From: Gemmatimonas phototrophica
GTDB lineage: Bacteria > Gemmatimonadota > Gemmatimonadetes > Gemmatimonadales > Gemmatimonadaceae
Length of the DNA: 7,214 bases
NCBI GenBank assembly: GCA_945870175.1
Contig: CAMBRJ010000148.1
Span: forward strand, 1 to 7,214
Reading direction: 5' to 3'
Shown: positions 1 through 5,935 of the stretch, piece after piece
Layout: each line of letters opens with the position of its first letter
How positions within the stretch are numbered: the stretch's first letter is position 1
The notes under the pieces: model-generated
The model's database searches: none
What the model was told of the DNA's origin: nothing
The model's input: only the letters and a program-made list of their open reading frames with translations
Translations under genes and position numbers: made by a program

Positions 1-211
1 CATCGTCGGCCGGCGGAATCGCGGCTTCGTCCCCATAGGCCGTGTACATGCGCCACTTCACGTAGTTGGTGGCCGGCAACGGCAGGAACGGAAATCGCCG
101 GAACCAATGCCGGTGCCGGAATCGCCACGCCACGCGCAGCAAGTCTACCGCCAGCAACGGGTTGGCGATCGCACGGAGCGAGAGCGTGAGGGACAGGCGG
201 AGCCAGGACAT
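1..211 (-). CDS. Small hypothetical protein, N-terminal part (cut by window edge)
   Basis: Reading leftward from an ATG at 211, the frame stays open for 70 codons to the window edge, so the C-terminus is missing. The protein begins MSWLRLSLTLSLRAI and is rich in Leu, Arg and Trp. A mildly hydrophobic, basic first half is followed by FRHRHWFRRFPFLPLP and then TNYVKWRMYTAYGDEA. The closing WRxxTAYGD segment looks like a conserved motif of short uncharacterised bacterial proteins, but I cannot name the family. Third codon positions are mostly G or C, as in the neighbouring genes, and the rightward frame over the same bases gives a low-complexity Arg-rich product, so the leftward reading is preferred. 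No Shine-Dalgarno sequence precedes the ATG; a TATAGT box lies 6 nt upstream. An in-frame GTG five codons upstream is an alternative start. Function unknown. Confidence 0.6.
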   Translation of the reverse strand, partial: MSWLRLSLTLSLRAIANPLLAVDLLRVAWRFRHRHWFRRFPFLPLPATNYVKWRMYTAYGDEAAIPPADD

Positions 212-217
212 GGCGAG

Positions 218-223
218 ACTATA
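218..223 (-). promoter_or_regulatory. Possible -10 box (TATAGT) for the leftward small gene
   Basis: On the minus strand TATAGT matches the TATAAT consensus at 5 of 6 positions and ends 6 nt before the ATG at 211. Such placement would make the transcript leaderless or nearly so. No good -35 hexamer is seen 16-18 nt upstream. The rest of the 115-bp gap (212-326) is GC-rich and shows nothing else I can name; no clear promoter or ribosome binding site for the rightward gene at 327 was found. Confidence 0.25.
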
Positions 224-326
224 CACACGCCGCGCCCAGCCCAGCGCGTCCGCCGCCGCCGCGATGGCCCAACGCGCTAGCCCAAACCGGTCATTACTTT
301 TCGCGGGTCCTCAACCCACGATCGCC

Positions 327-653
327 ATGACCCTCGACGAGTATCAGGAACTCGCCGCCCGCACACTCGGGCGCGACCGCACGTACGAGCAGCAGCTGGC
401 GAATGCCGCGCTTGGCCTGACCGGCGAGGCCGGCGAAGTGGCCGAAGTGATCAAGAAGCATCTCTTTCACGCGACGCCGCTCGATCAGGACGCGCTGGCG
501 AAAGAGCTGGGCGACTGCCTGTGGTATATCGGCGCGTTCGCCACCGTGCTCGGACTCAGCATGGACGACATCGCGCAGCGCAACATCGACAAGCTGCGCA
601 AGCGCTATCCAGAAGGGTTCGACACCGAGCGGAGTCGTAACCGCACGGAATAG
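327..653 (+). CDS. MazG-like nucleoside triphosphate pyrophosphohydrolase (short, single-domain)
   Basis: The 108-residue protein matches the all-alpha MazG/dUTPase-like superfamily, cytosolic enzymes that hydrolyse NTPs or dNTPs to the monophosphate and pyrophosphate with Mg2+. The diagnostic acidic motifs are visible: E34-A-G-E37-V-A-E40 on one helix and E60-L-G-D63 on the next, spaced as in the ExxE(12-28)ExxD signature, followed by a hydrophobic LWYIGAFATVLGL helix. At this length it holds one MazG domain, unlike the two-domain E. coli MazG, so substrate choice (house-cleaning of modified nucleotides or another role) cannot be read from sequence. The ATG at 327 is chosen because homology begins here (MTLDEYQELAARTL); the frame is open further upstream, but that part is Arg-rich, lacks family character and overlaps the opposite gene. 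It converges with the phosphodiesterase gene, leaving 20 nt between stops. No convincing Shine-Dalgarno is seen. Confidence 0.88.
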   Translation: MTLDEYQELAARTLGRDRTYEQQLANAALGLTGEAGEVAEVIKKHLFHATPLDQDALAKELGDCLWYIGAFATVLGLSMDDIAQRNIDKLRKRYPEGFDTERSRNRTE

Positions 654-667
654 CCTCTTCGCTATTC
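648..667. other. Small hairpin between convergent genes
   Basis: GAATAGC (648-654) and GCTATTC (661-667) form a perfect 7-bp inverted repeat with a 6-nt loop, overlapping the stop codon of the MazG-like gene and sitting before the stop of the converging gene. Neither strand has a T-run after it, so if it ends transcription it does so weakly or with Rho. It may be chance. Confidence 0.25.
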
Positions 668-673
668 AGCCAG

Positions 674-2113
674 TCAGCGCAGGAACGATCGGCCGTCGAA
701 GGGAATGTCCGACGTCACGCCCAGCAGATCCAACGCGCTGGGCACGACGTCGGTGGTGCGTTGCGGCAGATGCGTCACGGGCCCATCGAGCAGGAGCGGC
801 ACCAGCATTTGCTCGCGCAGCAGCGCACCATGGGTGGACACATGCGGCGTTGGTTCGTAGCGCGAGCGCAGATCCCAACCGTTGGCCGCCGACACGACGA
901 TATCGCCCGCTCGTGGCGACGGCACCAGTGTGGAGAGTTGCACGAGCGCGTCGGCGTACGGCGACGCGGCGCCGGCCAGCCAGGCGTCGTTGGCGTCGAG
1001 ATCGGACAGCGCACCACCCAGGTGCAGCGGGTCGCCGTCGATCGGCGCATAGCTCCAACGCGCGTCGTGCCCCGCGTGCGAGCGCACGATGTCGGCCACG
1101 CCATCGCGTTGGTGAAACACGCGCACGGTGTCCGCACGCATCGCCACCGCGAGCAATCCGGTCGAAGGCCGCTCGAGCATCGCCTCGAGCGTCGAGTGCC
1201 AACGCGTAGTCAGCGCAGGCCACCATGCGCGTGATCGGCGCGCCGGCTCGAGATACACGTGCCCCATCGCGTTGCCGCCGACCATGAGCGCGACATCTGC
1301 CCCCCGCGTGCCCAGCTTCGGGTGCGCGAGCACCTGATGTCCGCGCCCGGACAACCATCCGTGCAGGTCGTCATGCTCGGACACGTCGGCATGGCCGTGA
1401 TCGCCCACCACCCAGATCCGTAGCCCATCGGCCCATCCGCCCGCCGCGGCGATGGACTGCGCCTGAGCGATGGCGGTGTCCACATCGCGGATAGCCGTTC
1501 GTACTACCGCGGAGTCACTGCCGAACGCATGCGAGAGTTTGTCCGGACTGAGGATGCCGAGCATCGACAAGATCGGGCGCGTCCGCGTGAAGCGACGAAA
1601 GAACTCGCGCACGGCCGCCTGCTCCACGCGGCGCCACGCGCGCGCGTCACCGCGAAAGTGCGCCCAGCCGGCGCGTAGCGACCATCCGATGCCGCGGCCC
1701 ACGCGTCCATGCGTCGCGCCGCGGGCGATCATCATCAGCCCCGCGAGCGATGGCTGCACGAGATCGTACAGCGTGGGGCTGCGTGGATCGAGATCGCCAT
1801 CCACGTGCCAGATGTCGATGCCCGAGTAGCTGCGCGCCTGCGCGTACGACCAGGGCAACGAACGCGCCCGATCGAACCAGCGTAGCCCCGGCATGCCGAC
1901 CGAGGCCGGATGACGCCCCATCACGAAGGGGGCGTACGCGGGTCCGGTGACGGACGGGAACGACGTACTGATCGTGTGCAGCCCGCCCCTCTCGCGAAGA
2001 CGCGCCATGGCCGGGAGATGGCCGCGGTCCAATTCCTCGGCGAGCACGTCGGGGCGCACGCCGTCGGCCACGACCAACAGCAGTCGCGTGGTTGTCGTGG
2101 TATCATCAGACAT
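674..2113 (-). CDS. Alkaline-phosphatase-superfamily type I phosphodiesterase / nucleotide pyrophosphatase-like protein
   Basis: The 479-residue protein has the full two-metal site of the NPP/type I phosphodiesterase branch of the alkaline phosphatase superfamily, in family order. D17 lies in VVADGVRPD, the nucleophile T56 in SFPSVTGPAY, D191 and H195 in SPDKLSHAFG, D238-H239 in VVGDHGH, and H428 in VSTHG. The C-terminal VPLLLDGP and RTTDVVPSALDLLGV blocks are also typical. These enzymes use a threonine nucleophile and two Zn2+ to cleave phosphodiester or phosphoanhydride bonds; the substrate here is not predictable. No signal peptide or membrane helix is seen, so a cytosolic location is inferred, unlike many exported NPPs. 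The start MSDDTTTTT is preferred over an in-frame ATG 30 codons upstream because GGAAGGTGG precedes it at suitable spacing and the family fold begins at LLLVVADG. It is divergent from the LOG gene across 28 bp. Confidence 0.85.
   Translation of the reverse strand: MSDDTTTTTRLLLVVADGVRPDVLAEELDRGHLPAMARLRERGGLHTISTSFPSVTGPAYAPFVMGRHPASVGMPGLRWFDRARSLPWSYAQARSYSGIDIWHVDGDLDPRSPTLYDLVQPSLAGLMMIARGATHGRVGRGIGWSLRAGWAHFRGDARAWRRVEQAAVREFFRRFTRTRPILSMLGILSPDKLSHAFGSDSAVVRTAIRDVDTAIAQAQSIAAAGGWADGLRIWVVGDHGHADVSEHDDLHGWLSGRGHQVLAHPKLGTRGADVALMVGGNAMGHVYLEPARRSRAWWPALTTRWHSTLEAMLERPSTGLLAVAMRADTVRVFHQRDGVADIVRSHAGHDARWSYAPIDGDPLHLGGALSDLDANDAWLAGAASPYADALVQLSTLVPSPRAGDIVVSAANGWDLRSRYEPTPHVSTHGALLREQMLVPLLLDGPVTHLPQRTTDVVPSALDLLGVTSDIPFDGRSFLR
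2101..2106 (+). promoter_or_regulatory. Possible -10 box for the LOG-family gene
   Basis: TATCAT matches TATAAT at 5 of 6 positions and ends 35 nt before the ATG at 2142. It lies inside the first codons of the divergent phosphodiesterase gene. No good -35 hexamer is seen at 16-18 nt spacing, so this is weak. Confidence 0.2.
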
Positions 2114-2121
2114 CAGTCCTG

Positions 2122-2130
2122 CCACCTTCC
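2122..2130 (-). promoter_or_regulatory. Ribosome binding site deciding the phosphodiesterase start
   Basis: On the minus strand GGAAGGTGG lies 8 nt upstream of the ATG at 2113. It supports the MSDD start over the upstream in-frame ATGs at 2143 (MGSTWK) and 2203, which have no comparable purine-rich motif. Confidence 0.5.
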
Positions 2131-2141
2131 ACGTGCTCCCC

Positions 2142-3080
2142 ATGGCGAAAAAGCAACCGTCACAACCTCGTACGGCAACCGGCAAAAAGGCCTCTGCCGT
2201 CACCCGCGCCCAAGCCGAGCAGGCATCGCGCGACGGATTGGTGGAACGTACCGTGGAAGGCCACCGAAAGGCCGGTCGCGAGCCGAGCGTGGACGCGCCG
2301 TTGGTGTCGAGCGGCGCGCGCGCGGTGCGTCGACCGGAGCCACGCGTAATCGATCAGGACATCCGTGACCGACCAATGCTCACGGAGGACGAGAAGTTGC
2401 TGCAAAGTCCCATAGATGACATGGGTGCGTTCACGCGCTCCGATCCGTGGCGCGTTATGCGGATCACGTCGGAGTTCGTGGAAGGGTTCGACGCGTTGTC
2501 CGAGATTCACAAGGGCGTCACGATCTTTGGTTCGGCCCGCACGGGGCCGGACGATCCGCAGTATGTGGCGGCGCAGGAAACGGCACGCCTGCTCGCGTTG
2601 CAGGGCTTCTCGATCATCACCGGTGCGGGCCCGGGCATCATGGAGGCGGCCAATAAGGGCGCCAAGCAGGGCGGCGGTCACTCCGTGGGGTGCAACATCG
2701 AGTTGCCCTTCGAACAGGGGGCCAATCCCTACGTCGATACGCTCGTCAACTTCCGCTATTTCTTCGTGCGGAAGACCATGTTCATCAAGTATTCCAATGC
2801 GTTCATCATTTTCCCCGGCGGCTTCGGCACGCTGGACGAACTGTTCGAGGCGCTCACGCTGATCCAGACCGGCAAGATCTATCAGTTCCCGGTCATCCTG
2901 TTCGGTCGGCACTACTGGGCCGGCCTCGTCCGCTGGATTACGTCGCGCCTGGTGGGCGAAGGGAAGATCTCCCCGGGTGACCTCGACCTGTTGTTGCTCA
3001 CCGACGACCCGGCTGAAGCCGCACAGGCCGTTATCGACGCCCATGAGGCGCAAACGGCGGCCCAGAGCGCGGAGAATTAA
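2142..3080 (+). CDS. LOG-family (TIGR00730-type) nucleoside 5'-monophosphate phosphoribohydrolase
   Basis: The 312-residue protein has a Rossmann-like lysine-decarboxylase-like/LOG domain from about residue 103 to the C-terminus. Diagnostic parts are VTIFGSARTGPDD (126-138), the nucleotide loop ITGAGPGIMEAAN (159-171), FVRKTMF containing R210, and the PGGxGTxxE motif at 225-233 with catalytic E233. LOG enzymes cleave nucleoside 5'-monophosphates, including AMP and cytokinin ribotides, to free base and ribose 5-phosphate. Many bacterial annotations call them putative lysine decarboxylases, which is a misnomer. It should be cytosolic and oligomeric. About 80 N-terminal residues are Lys/Arg/Ala-rich and not part of the fold. 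The start at 2142 is used because codon bias holds from there, yet no Shine-Dalgarno precedes it; M79 (MLTEDEKLL, at 2376), where family similarity begins, is an alternative. The substrate is not predictable. Confidence 0.88.
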   Translation: MAKKQPSQPRTATGKKASAVTRAQAEQASRDGLVERTVEGHRKAGREPSVDAPLVSSGARAVRRPEPRVIDQDIRDRPMLTEDEKLLQSPIDDMGAFTRSDPWRVMRITSEFVEGFDALSEIHKGVTIFGSARTGPDDPQYVAAQETARLLALQGFSIITGAGPGIMEAANKGAKQGGGHSVGCNIELPFEQGANPYVDTLVNFRYFFVRKTMFIKYSNAFIIFPGGFGTLDELFEALTLIQTGKIYQFPVILFGRHYWAGLVRWITSRLVGEGKISPGDLDLLLLTDDPAEAAQAVIDAHEAQTAAQSAEN

Positions 3081-3086
3081 AGCCGA

Positions 3087-3116
3087 TTGACTTTATCGGA
3101 ATTGGTAGGTTAGCCT
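3087..3116 (+). promoter_or_regulatory. Possible sigma70-type promoter of the siderophore receptor gene
   Basis: TTGACT (3087-3092) matches TTGACA at 5 of 6 positions, and TAGCCT (3111-3116) matches TATAAT at only 3 of 6, with 18 bp between them. The -10 overlaps the DtxR-like sequence, as expected for a repressed promoter. An alternative -10 is TATAAC at 3151-3156 inside the early coding region; using it would move the start downstream and leave a poor signal peptide. Confidence 0.25.
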
Positions 3117-3123
3117 GAGAGAA
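3105..3123 (+). promoter_or_regulatory. DtxR/IdeR-box-like sequence upstream of the siderophore receptor
   Basis: Aligned with the known DtxR/IdeR operator consensus TTAGGTTAGSCTAACCTAA, this stretch matches 14 of 19 positions, including 11 in a row (TAGGTTAGCCT, 3106-3116). The right half-site is poorly kept. It lies 7 bp before the receptor ATG and overlaps the putative -10 box. Iron-dependent repression is therefore plausible, but no regulator gene is in the window. Confidence 0.35.
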
Positions 3124-3144
3124 CGCTTCATGAGAAGCGTTCTC
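3119..3144. promoter_or_regulatory. Perfect 11-bp inverted repeat enclosing the receptor start codon
   Basis: GAGAACGCTTC (3119-3129) and GAAGCGTTCTC (3134-3144) are exact reverse complements separated by ATGA, so the ATG at 3130 sits in a tetraloop. Part of the GAGAG ribosome-binding sequence (3117-3121) lies in the 5' arm, and the 3' arm encodes RSVL. No T-run follows, so it is not an intrinsic terminator. It could be an mRNA hairpin limiting translation or a palindromic operator. The inner TGAGAAGCGTTCTCA (3131-3145) fits 10 of 14 fixed positions of the Fur 7-1-7 consensus TGATAATNATTATCA. Confidence 0.6.
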
Positions 3145-5268
3145 AACAAATATAACATGTCCTTCGTTTTCATGCTCGCCACCGTCGTCGCTACCGCTCC
3201 CCTCGTCCAGGATACCGCCCGCACCCCCCGCACCACGGCGGACTCGGCCGCAGCACAATCGCTGTTGGCGGTACGCGTGTCGGCCGACCGGTCCTCGCGC
3301 ACGCAGTACCGGGTCACCCACACGCGTTCCTCCACCCGCACCCTGACCCCGCTACGTGATGTACCGCAATCCATCACGGTGCTCGGGCCCCAGATCCTGC
3401 GCGATCTTGGGTTGCAGCCGATGGCCCGCGCCATGGAATACGTGCCGGGGGTGACGATGGGGCAGGGGGAAGGACACCGTGATGCGCCTACGATCCGAGG
3501 CCAAAGCACCACCGCCGACTTCTTCGTGGATGGGGTTCGCGATGACGCGCAGTACTTCCGCGATAGCTACAACGTGTCGCAGATCGAAGCGCTCAAAGGC
3601 GCCAACGCGCTCGCCTTCGGACGAGGCGGCGGTGGTGGCGTGATCAACCGCGTCATGAAGCAGGCCGAGTGGACACCCACGCGGAGTGGTCGCCTGCAGT
3701 CCGGTTCGTTCGACGAGCGTCGCGTTACCATCGATGTCGGACAGGGCCTTACGTCGCAACTCGCGGCGCGCGTGAATGCGCTGCACGAGAAAAGCGGCTC
3801 CTATCGCGACTTCGTATCGCACGAAAAGAGCGGCGTCAGCCCCACGGTGGCCCTGCACGCCGGCAAGACAATGCTCCGCGCCGGAGTGGAGCACTTCGTC
3901 GACTCGCGCACCGTCGACCGCGGCATTCCGTCGGCCAGCGGACGTCCCTCGGCACTCGACTGGCGCACCTTCGTGGGTGATCCAGCACAGAATCGCTCCA
4001 GCATGACCGTAAACGGCGCGCACGTGCTGGCTGAGTACGACAACAGTCGTGGCCTGACGGTGCGCACGCACACGCGCGCCGTGCGGTACGACAAGTTCTA
4101 TCAGAACGTCTTCGCGTCGAGCGCAGTGAATGCCGCCGGCACGCAGGTAAACCTCGGTGCCTACAGTACGGCCACCGACCGCCGCAGCGTGTTCAATCAG
4201 AGTGATCTCGTGTACGCGTCGCGTGTCGGCGCCATTCGGCAGACGCTCGTGGCCGGTACCGAGTTCAGTCGCCAAGCGACCGACAACGTGCGACTCACCG
4301 GCTACTTCGACGATGTGTCCACGTCGCGGGCCGTGCCACTCACGGCAACCGGTGGTCCCACGCCGGTGACGTTCAGGGCCAGCGCCACCGACGCGGATAA
4401 CCATGCCGTGGCCAATGTGGCAGCCGCGTTTGCGCAGGAGCAGCTGCATGTTGGCGAGCACCTGCAGTTCGTGCTGGGCGCGCGATACGATCGATTTGCC
4501 GTGCGTGTCCGCGATCATCGCACCGATGCCGTCACGCAGCGCGTGGACTATCTGCTATCGCCGCGTGGTGGCGTGGTATTCACGCCGCTCCGCACGCTGT
4601 CGATGTACGGATCGGTTGGCATCTCCTCGCTGCCCAGCGCCGGAGACCAGTTCTCGTCCCTCTCGGCGAGCTCATCCACGCTCACGCCCGAGCAGTTTCA
4701 CAATCGGGAAGTGGGCGTGAAGTGGACACCGAGCGAGGCGGTGGAGCTCAACACCGCCTGGTATCGTCTCGATCGGACGAACAGCGCGGCGCCGGACCCG
4801 GCCAACCCCACACTCCTTGTGCAGACTGGAGCGCAGCGGACCAACGGCGTCGAGGTTGGTGTCACCGGCGCCGTGACGTCGCGCTGGAACGTGGTGGGCG
4901 GGTTGGCCGTGCAGCAGGCACGCATGCTGAATCGCACGTCGTCGGCGCGCGCCGACGCGACGGTGCCGCTCGTTCCCCGTACGACGCTCTCGCTTTGGAA
5001 CAAAGTGCGGGTTTCGTCGCGCGCCTCGCTGGGCGCCGGTGTGGTGCACCAGGGCCAGCGCTACGCGGCGATCGACAACAGTGTGCGACTCCCGGCCTTC
5101 ACGCGCCTCGATGGCGGACTCTTCGTGTCGCTGCCGCTCTCCCTTTCGATGCAGGCGAACGTGGAAAACGTGCTCGACACGCGCTATGCCGCCACGTCGC
5201 ACGGCAACAACAACATCATGCCGGGAGCACCGCGCACCGTTCGGCTGTCCTTGTCCGTGATGCCGTGA
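3130..5268 (+). CDS. TonB-dependent siderophore receptor (catecholate/Fiu-like)
   Basis: The 712-residue outer-membrane protein should import ferric siderophores using TonB/ExbBD energy. A signal peptide covers about residues 1-23 (basic MRSVLNKYN, then hydrophobic SFVFMLATVVATA). A TonB-box-like LLAVRVSADR lies at 45-54. The plug spans about 75-180, with DVPQSITVLGPQIL, YVPGVTMGQGEGHRDAPTIRG, ADFFVDGVRDDAQYFRDSYNV and EALKGANALAFGRGGGGGVINR, which are hallmarks of the siderophore receptor family and closest in feel to Fiu-type catecholate receptors. The rest is beta-barrel, ending with NVENVLDTRYAATSHGNNNIMPGAPRTVRLSLS split over the last strands. The last residue is Pro rather than the usual aromatic residue. 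ATG 3130 is chosen because GAGAG lies 8 nt upstream and it supplies the charged n-region; ATG 3157 would remove it. No siderophore synthesis, TonB or ABC transporter genes are nearby, so the ligand may be taken from other organisms (inference). Confidence 0.92.
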   Translation: MRSVLNKYNMSFVFMLATVVATAPLVQDTARTPRTTADSAAAQSLLAVRVSADRSSRTQYRVTHTRSSTRTLTPLRDVPQSITVLGPQILRDLGLQPMARAMEYVPGVTMGQGEGHRDAPTIRGQSTTADFFVDGVRDDAQYFRDSYNVSQIEALKGANALAFGRGGGGGVINRVMKQAEWTPTRSGRLQSGSFDERRVTIDVGQGLTSQLAARVNALHEKSGSYRDFVSHEKSGVSPTVALHAGKTMLRAGVEHFVDSRTVDRGIPSASGRPSALDWRTFVGDPAQNRSSMTVNGAHVLAEYDNSRGLTVRTHTRAVRYDKFYQNVFASSAVNAAGTQVNLGAYSTATDRRSVFNQSDLVYASRVGAIRQTLVAGTEFSRQATDNVRLTGYFDDVSTSRAVPLTATGGPTPVTFRASATDADNHAVANVAAAFAQEQLHVGEHLQFVLGARYDRFAVRVRDHRTDAVTQRVDYLLSPRGGVVFTPLRTLSMYGSVGISSLPSAGDQFSSLSASSSTLTPEQFHNREVGVKWTPSEAVELNTAWYRLDRTNSAAPDPANPTLLVQTGAQRTNGVEVGVTGAVTSRWNVVGGLAVQQARMLNRTSSARADATVPLVPRTTLSLWNKVRVSSRASLGAGVVHQGQRYAAIDNSVRLPAFTRLDGGLFVSLPLSLSMQANVENVLDTRYAATSHGNNNIMPGAPRTVRLSLSVMP

Positions 5269-5316
5269 GGCGAGGGAGTCGCCGTGCCGCCGAGGGCGTG
5301 ATTCCTCGGGGACGTC

Positions 5317-5344
5317 TTGAACCCTCACCAAACCATGCCATATT
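5317..5344 (+). promoter_or_regulatory. Possible greA promoter upstream of the terminator hairpin
   Basis: TTGAAC (5317-5322) and CATATT (5339-5344) each match sigma70 consensus at 4 of 6 positions with a 16-bp spacer. Transcription would begin near 5350, just before the hairpin at 5358. The match is weak, but only 23 nt separate the T-run from the greA ATG, too little for a normal promoter there. The rest of the 150-bp gap after the receptor gene (5269-5316) shows nothing else recognisable. Confidence 0.3.
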
Positions 5345-5357
5345 TCACGATTGCACA

Positions 5358-5395
5358 CGCGCCCGGCCCGAAACGGCCGGGCGCGCGCCTTTTTT
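5358..5395 (+). terminator. Strong Rho-independent terminator between the receptor gene and greA
   Basis: CGCGCCCGGCC (5358-5368) pairs perfectly with GGCCGGGCGCG (5375-5385), an 11-bp stem of G-C pairs only, around the 6-nt loop CGAAAC. After CGCC comes a run of six T (5390-5395). The T-run is on the plus strand only, so it acts on rightward transcription. It would end the receptor transcript and may also attenuate greA if the greA promoter is upstream of it. Confidence 0.88.
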
Positions 5396-5418
5396 GTCCC
5401 GCTTCAGTGGACCTGCGC

Positions 5419-5904
5419 ATGTTTCAGGAACTCATCGCCAAGATGGCGCGTGAAGTCGAAAAGCTCTCCTACGAGCTCAACGTCACGCTTCCCTTTGAAA
5501 TCCGGAAGGCCGTCGAACTGGGCGACCTGAAGGAGAACAGTGAGTACAAGGCGGCACTGGAGCGACAGCAGTTCGTGCAGGCGCGCCTCGGGCAGCTCAC
5601 GCAGCGCGTCACCAAGCTTGCCAACATCGATATCGCGCAGATCTCGATCGACCGGGTGGGCCTCGGCTCGCAGGTGATTGTCGAAGACGAGGAATCGAAG
5701 GCGCGCGAGTCGTACGAACTCGTGTTCGGCGATGCGGGCGAACTGCAGGATGGGCATGTGACCATGGCGTCGCCGATTGGATCGGCGCTGCAGGGGAAGG
5801 CCGTGGGAGAGCAGGCGATCTTCAAGCTGCCAAAGAAGATCCGCCGATTGATCATCATTGAACTCAAGACCATTCACGATCGTCGCGCCGACGAACTCGC
5901 CTGA
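5419..5904 (+). CDS. greA: GreA-family transcript cleavage/elongation factor
   Basis: The 161-residue protein has the usual GreA length and two-domain plan. An N-terminal antiparallel coiled coil (about 1-75) carries the tip motif GDLKENSEYKAA, with the acidic D36 and E39 corresponding to the pair that coordinates Mg2+ in the RNA polymerase active site. The C-terminal FKBP-like domain (about 80-157) includes VGLGSQVIVED and the typical SPIGSALQGKAVGE loop (118-131). Gre factors enter the secondary channel of RNA polymerase and stimulate cleavage of backtracked RNA. The ATG at 5419 is chosen because the coiled coil starts there (MFQELIAKMAREVEKL) and because upstream in-frame codons run through the terminator hairpin; AGTGGA lies about 7 nt upstream as a weak ribosome binding site. 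The enoyl reductase gene begins 31 nt after its stop, suggesting co-transcription. Confidence 0.9.
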   Translation: MFQELIAKMAREVEKLSYELNVTLPFEIRKAVELGDLKENSEYKAALERQQFVQARLGQLTQRVTKLANIDIAQISIDRVGLGSQVIVEDEESKARESYELVFGDAGELQDGHVTMASPIGSALQGKAVGEQAIFKLPKKIRRLIIIELKTIHDRRADELA

Positions 5905-5935
5905 TTCCCCTTCTTCCCGCCGCTGGAGCACTCTG

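Noticed and set aside
66..326. In-frame upstream extension of the MazG-like gene, 87 codons
   Set aside because: It is an Arg/Ser-rich low-complexity product antisense to the left-edge gene; MazG similarity begins at the ATG at 327.
1947..2141. In-frame upstream extension of the LOG gene, 65 codons
   Set aside because: It overlaps the well-supported start of the divergent phosphodiesterase gene and has no family similarity.
2160..3053. Leftward 297-codon open frame antisense to the LOG gene
   Set aside because: The LOG family motifs on the plus strand are decisive, and the antisense product shows no domain.
3352..4518. Long leftward open frame (388 codons) antisense to the siderophore receptor
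   Set aside because: There are no recognisable motifs, and the composition is typical of a shadow frame. The plus-strand receptor explains the region fully.
4940..4957. Perfect 18-bp palindrome CGTCGGCGCGCGCCGACG
   Set aside because: It lies deep inside the receptor coding sequence (encoding part of SSARADAT) with no regulatory context. Alternating G/C codons make such palindromes likely by chance.
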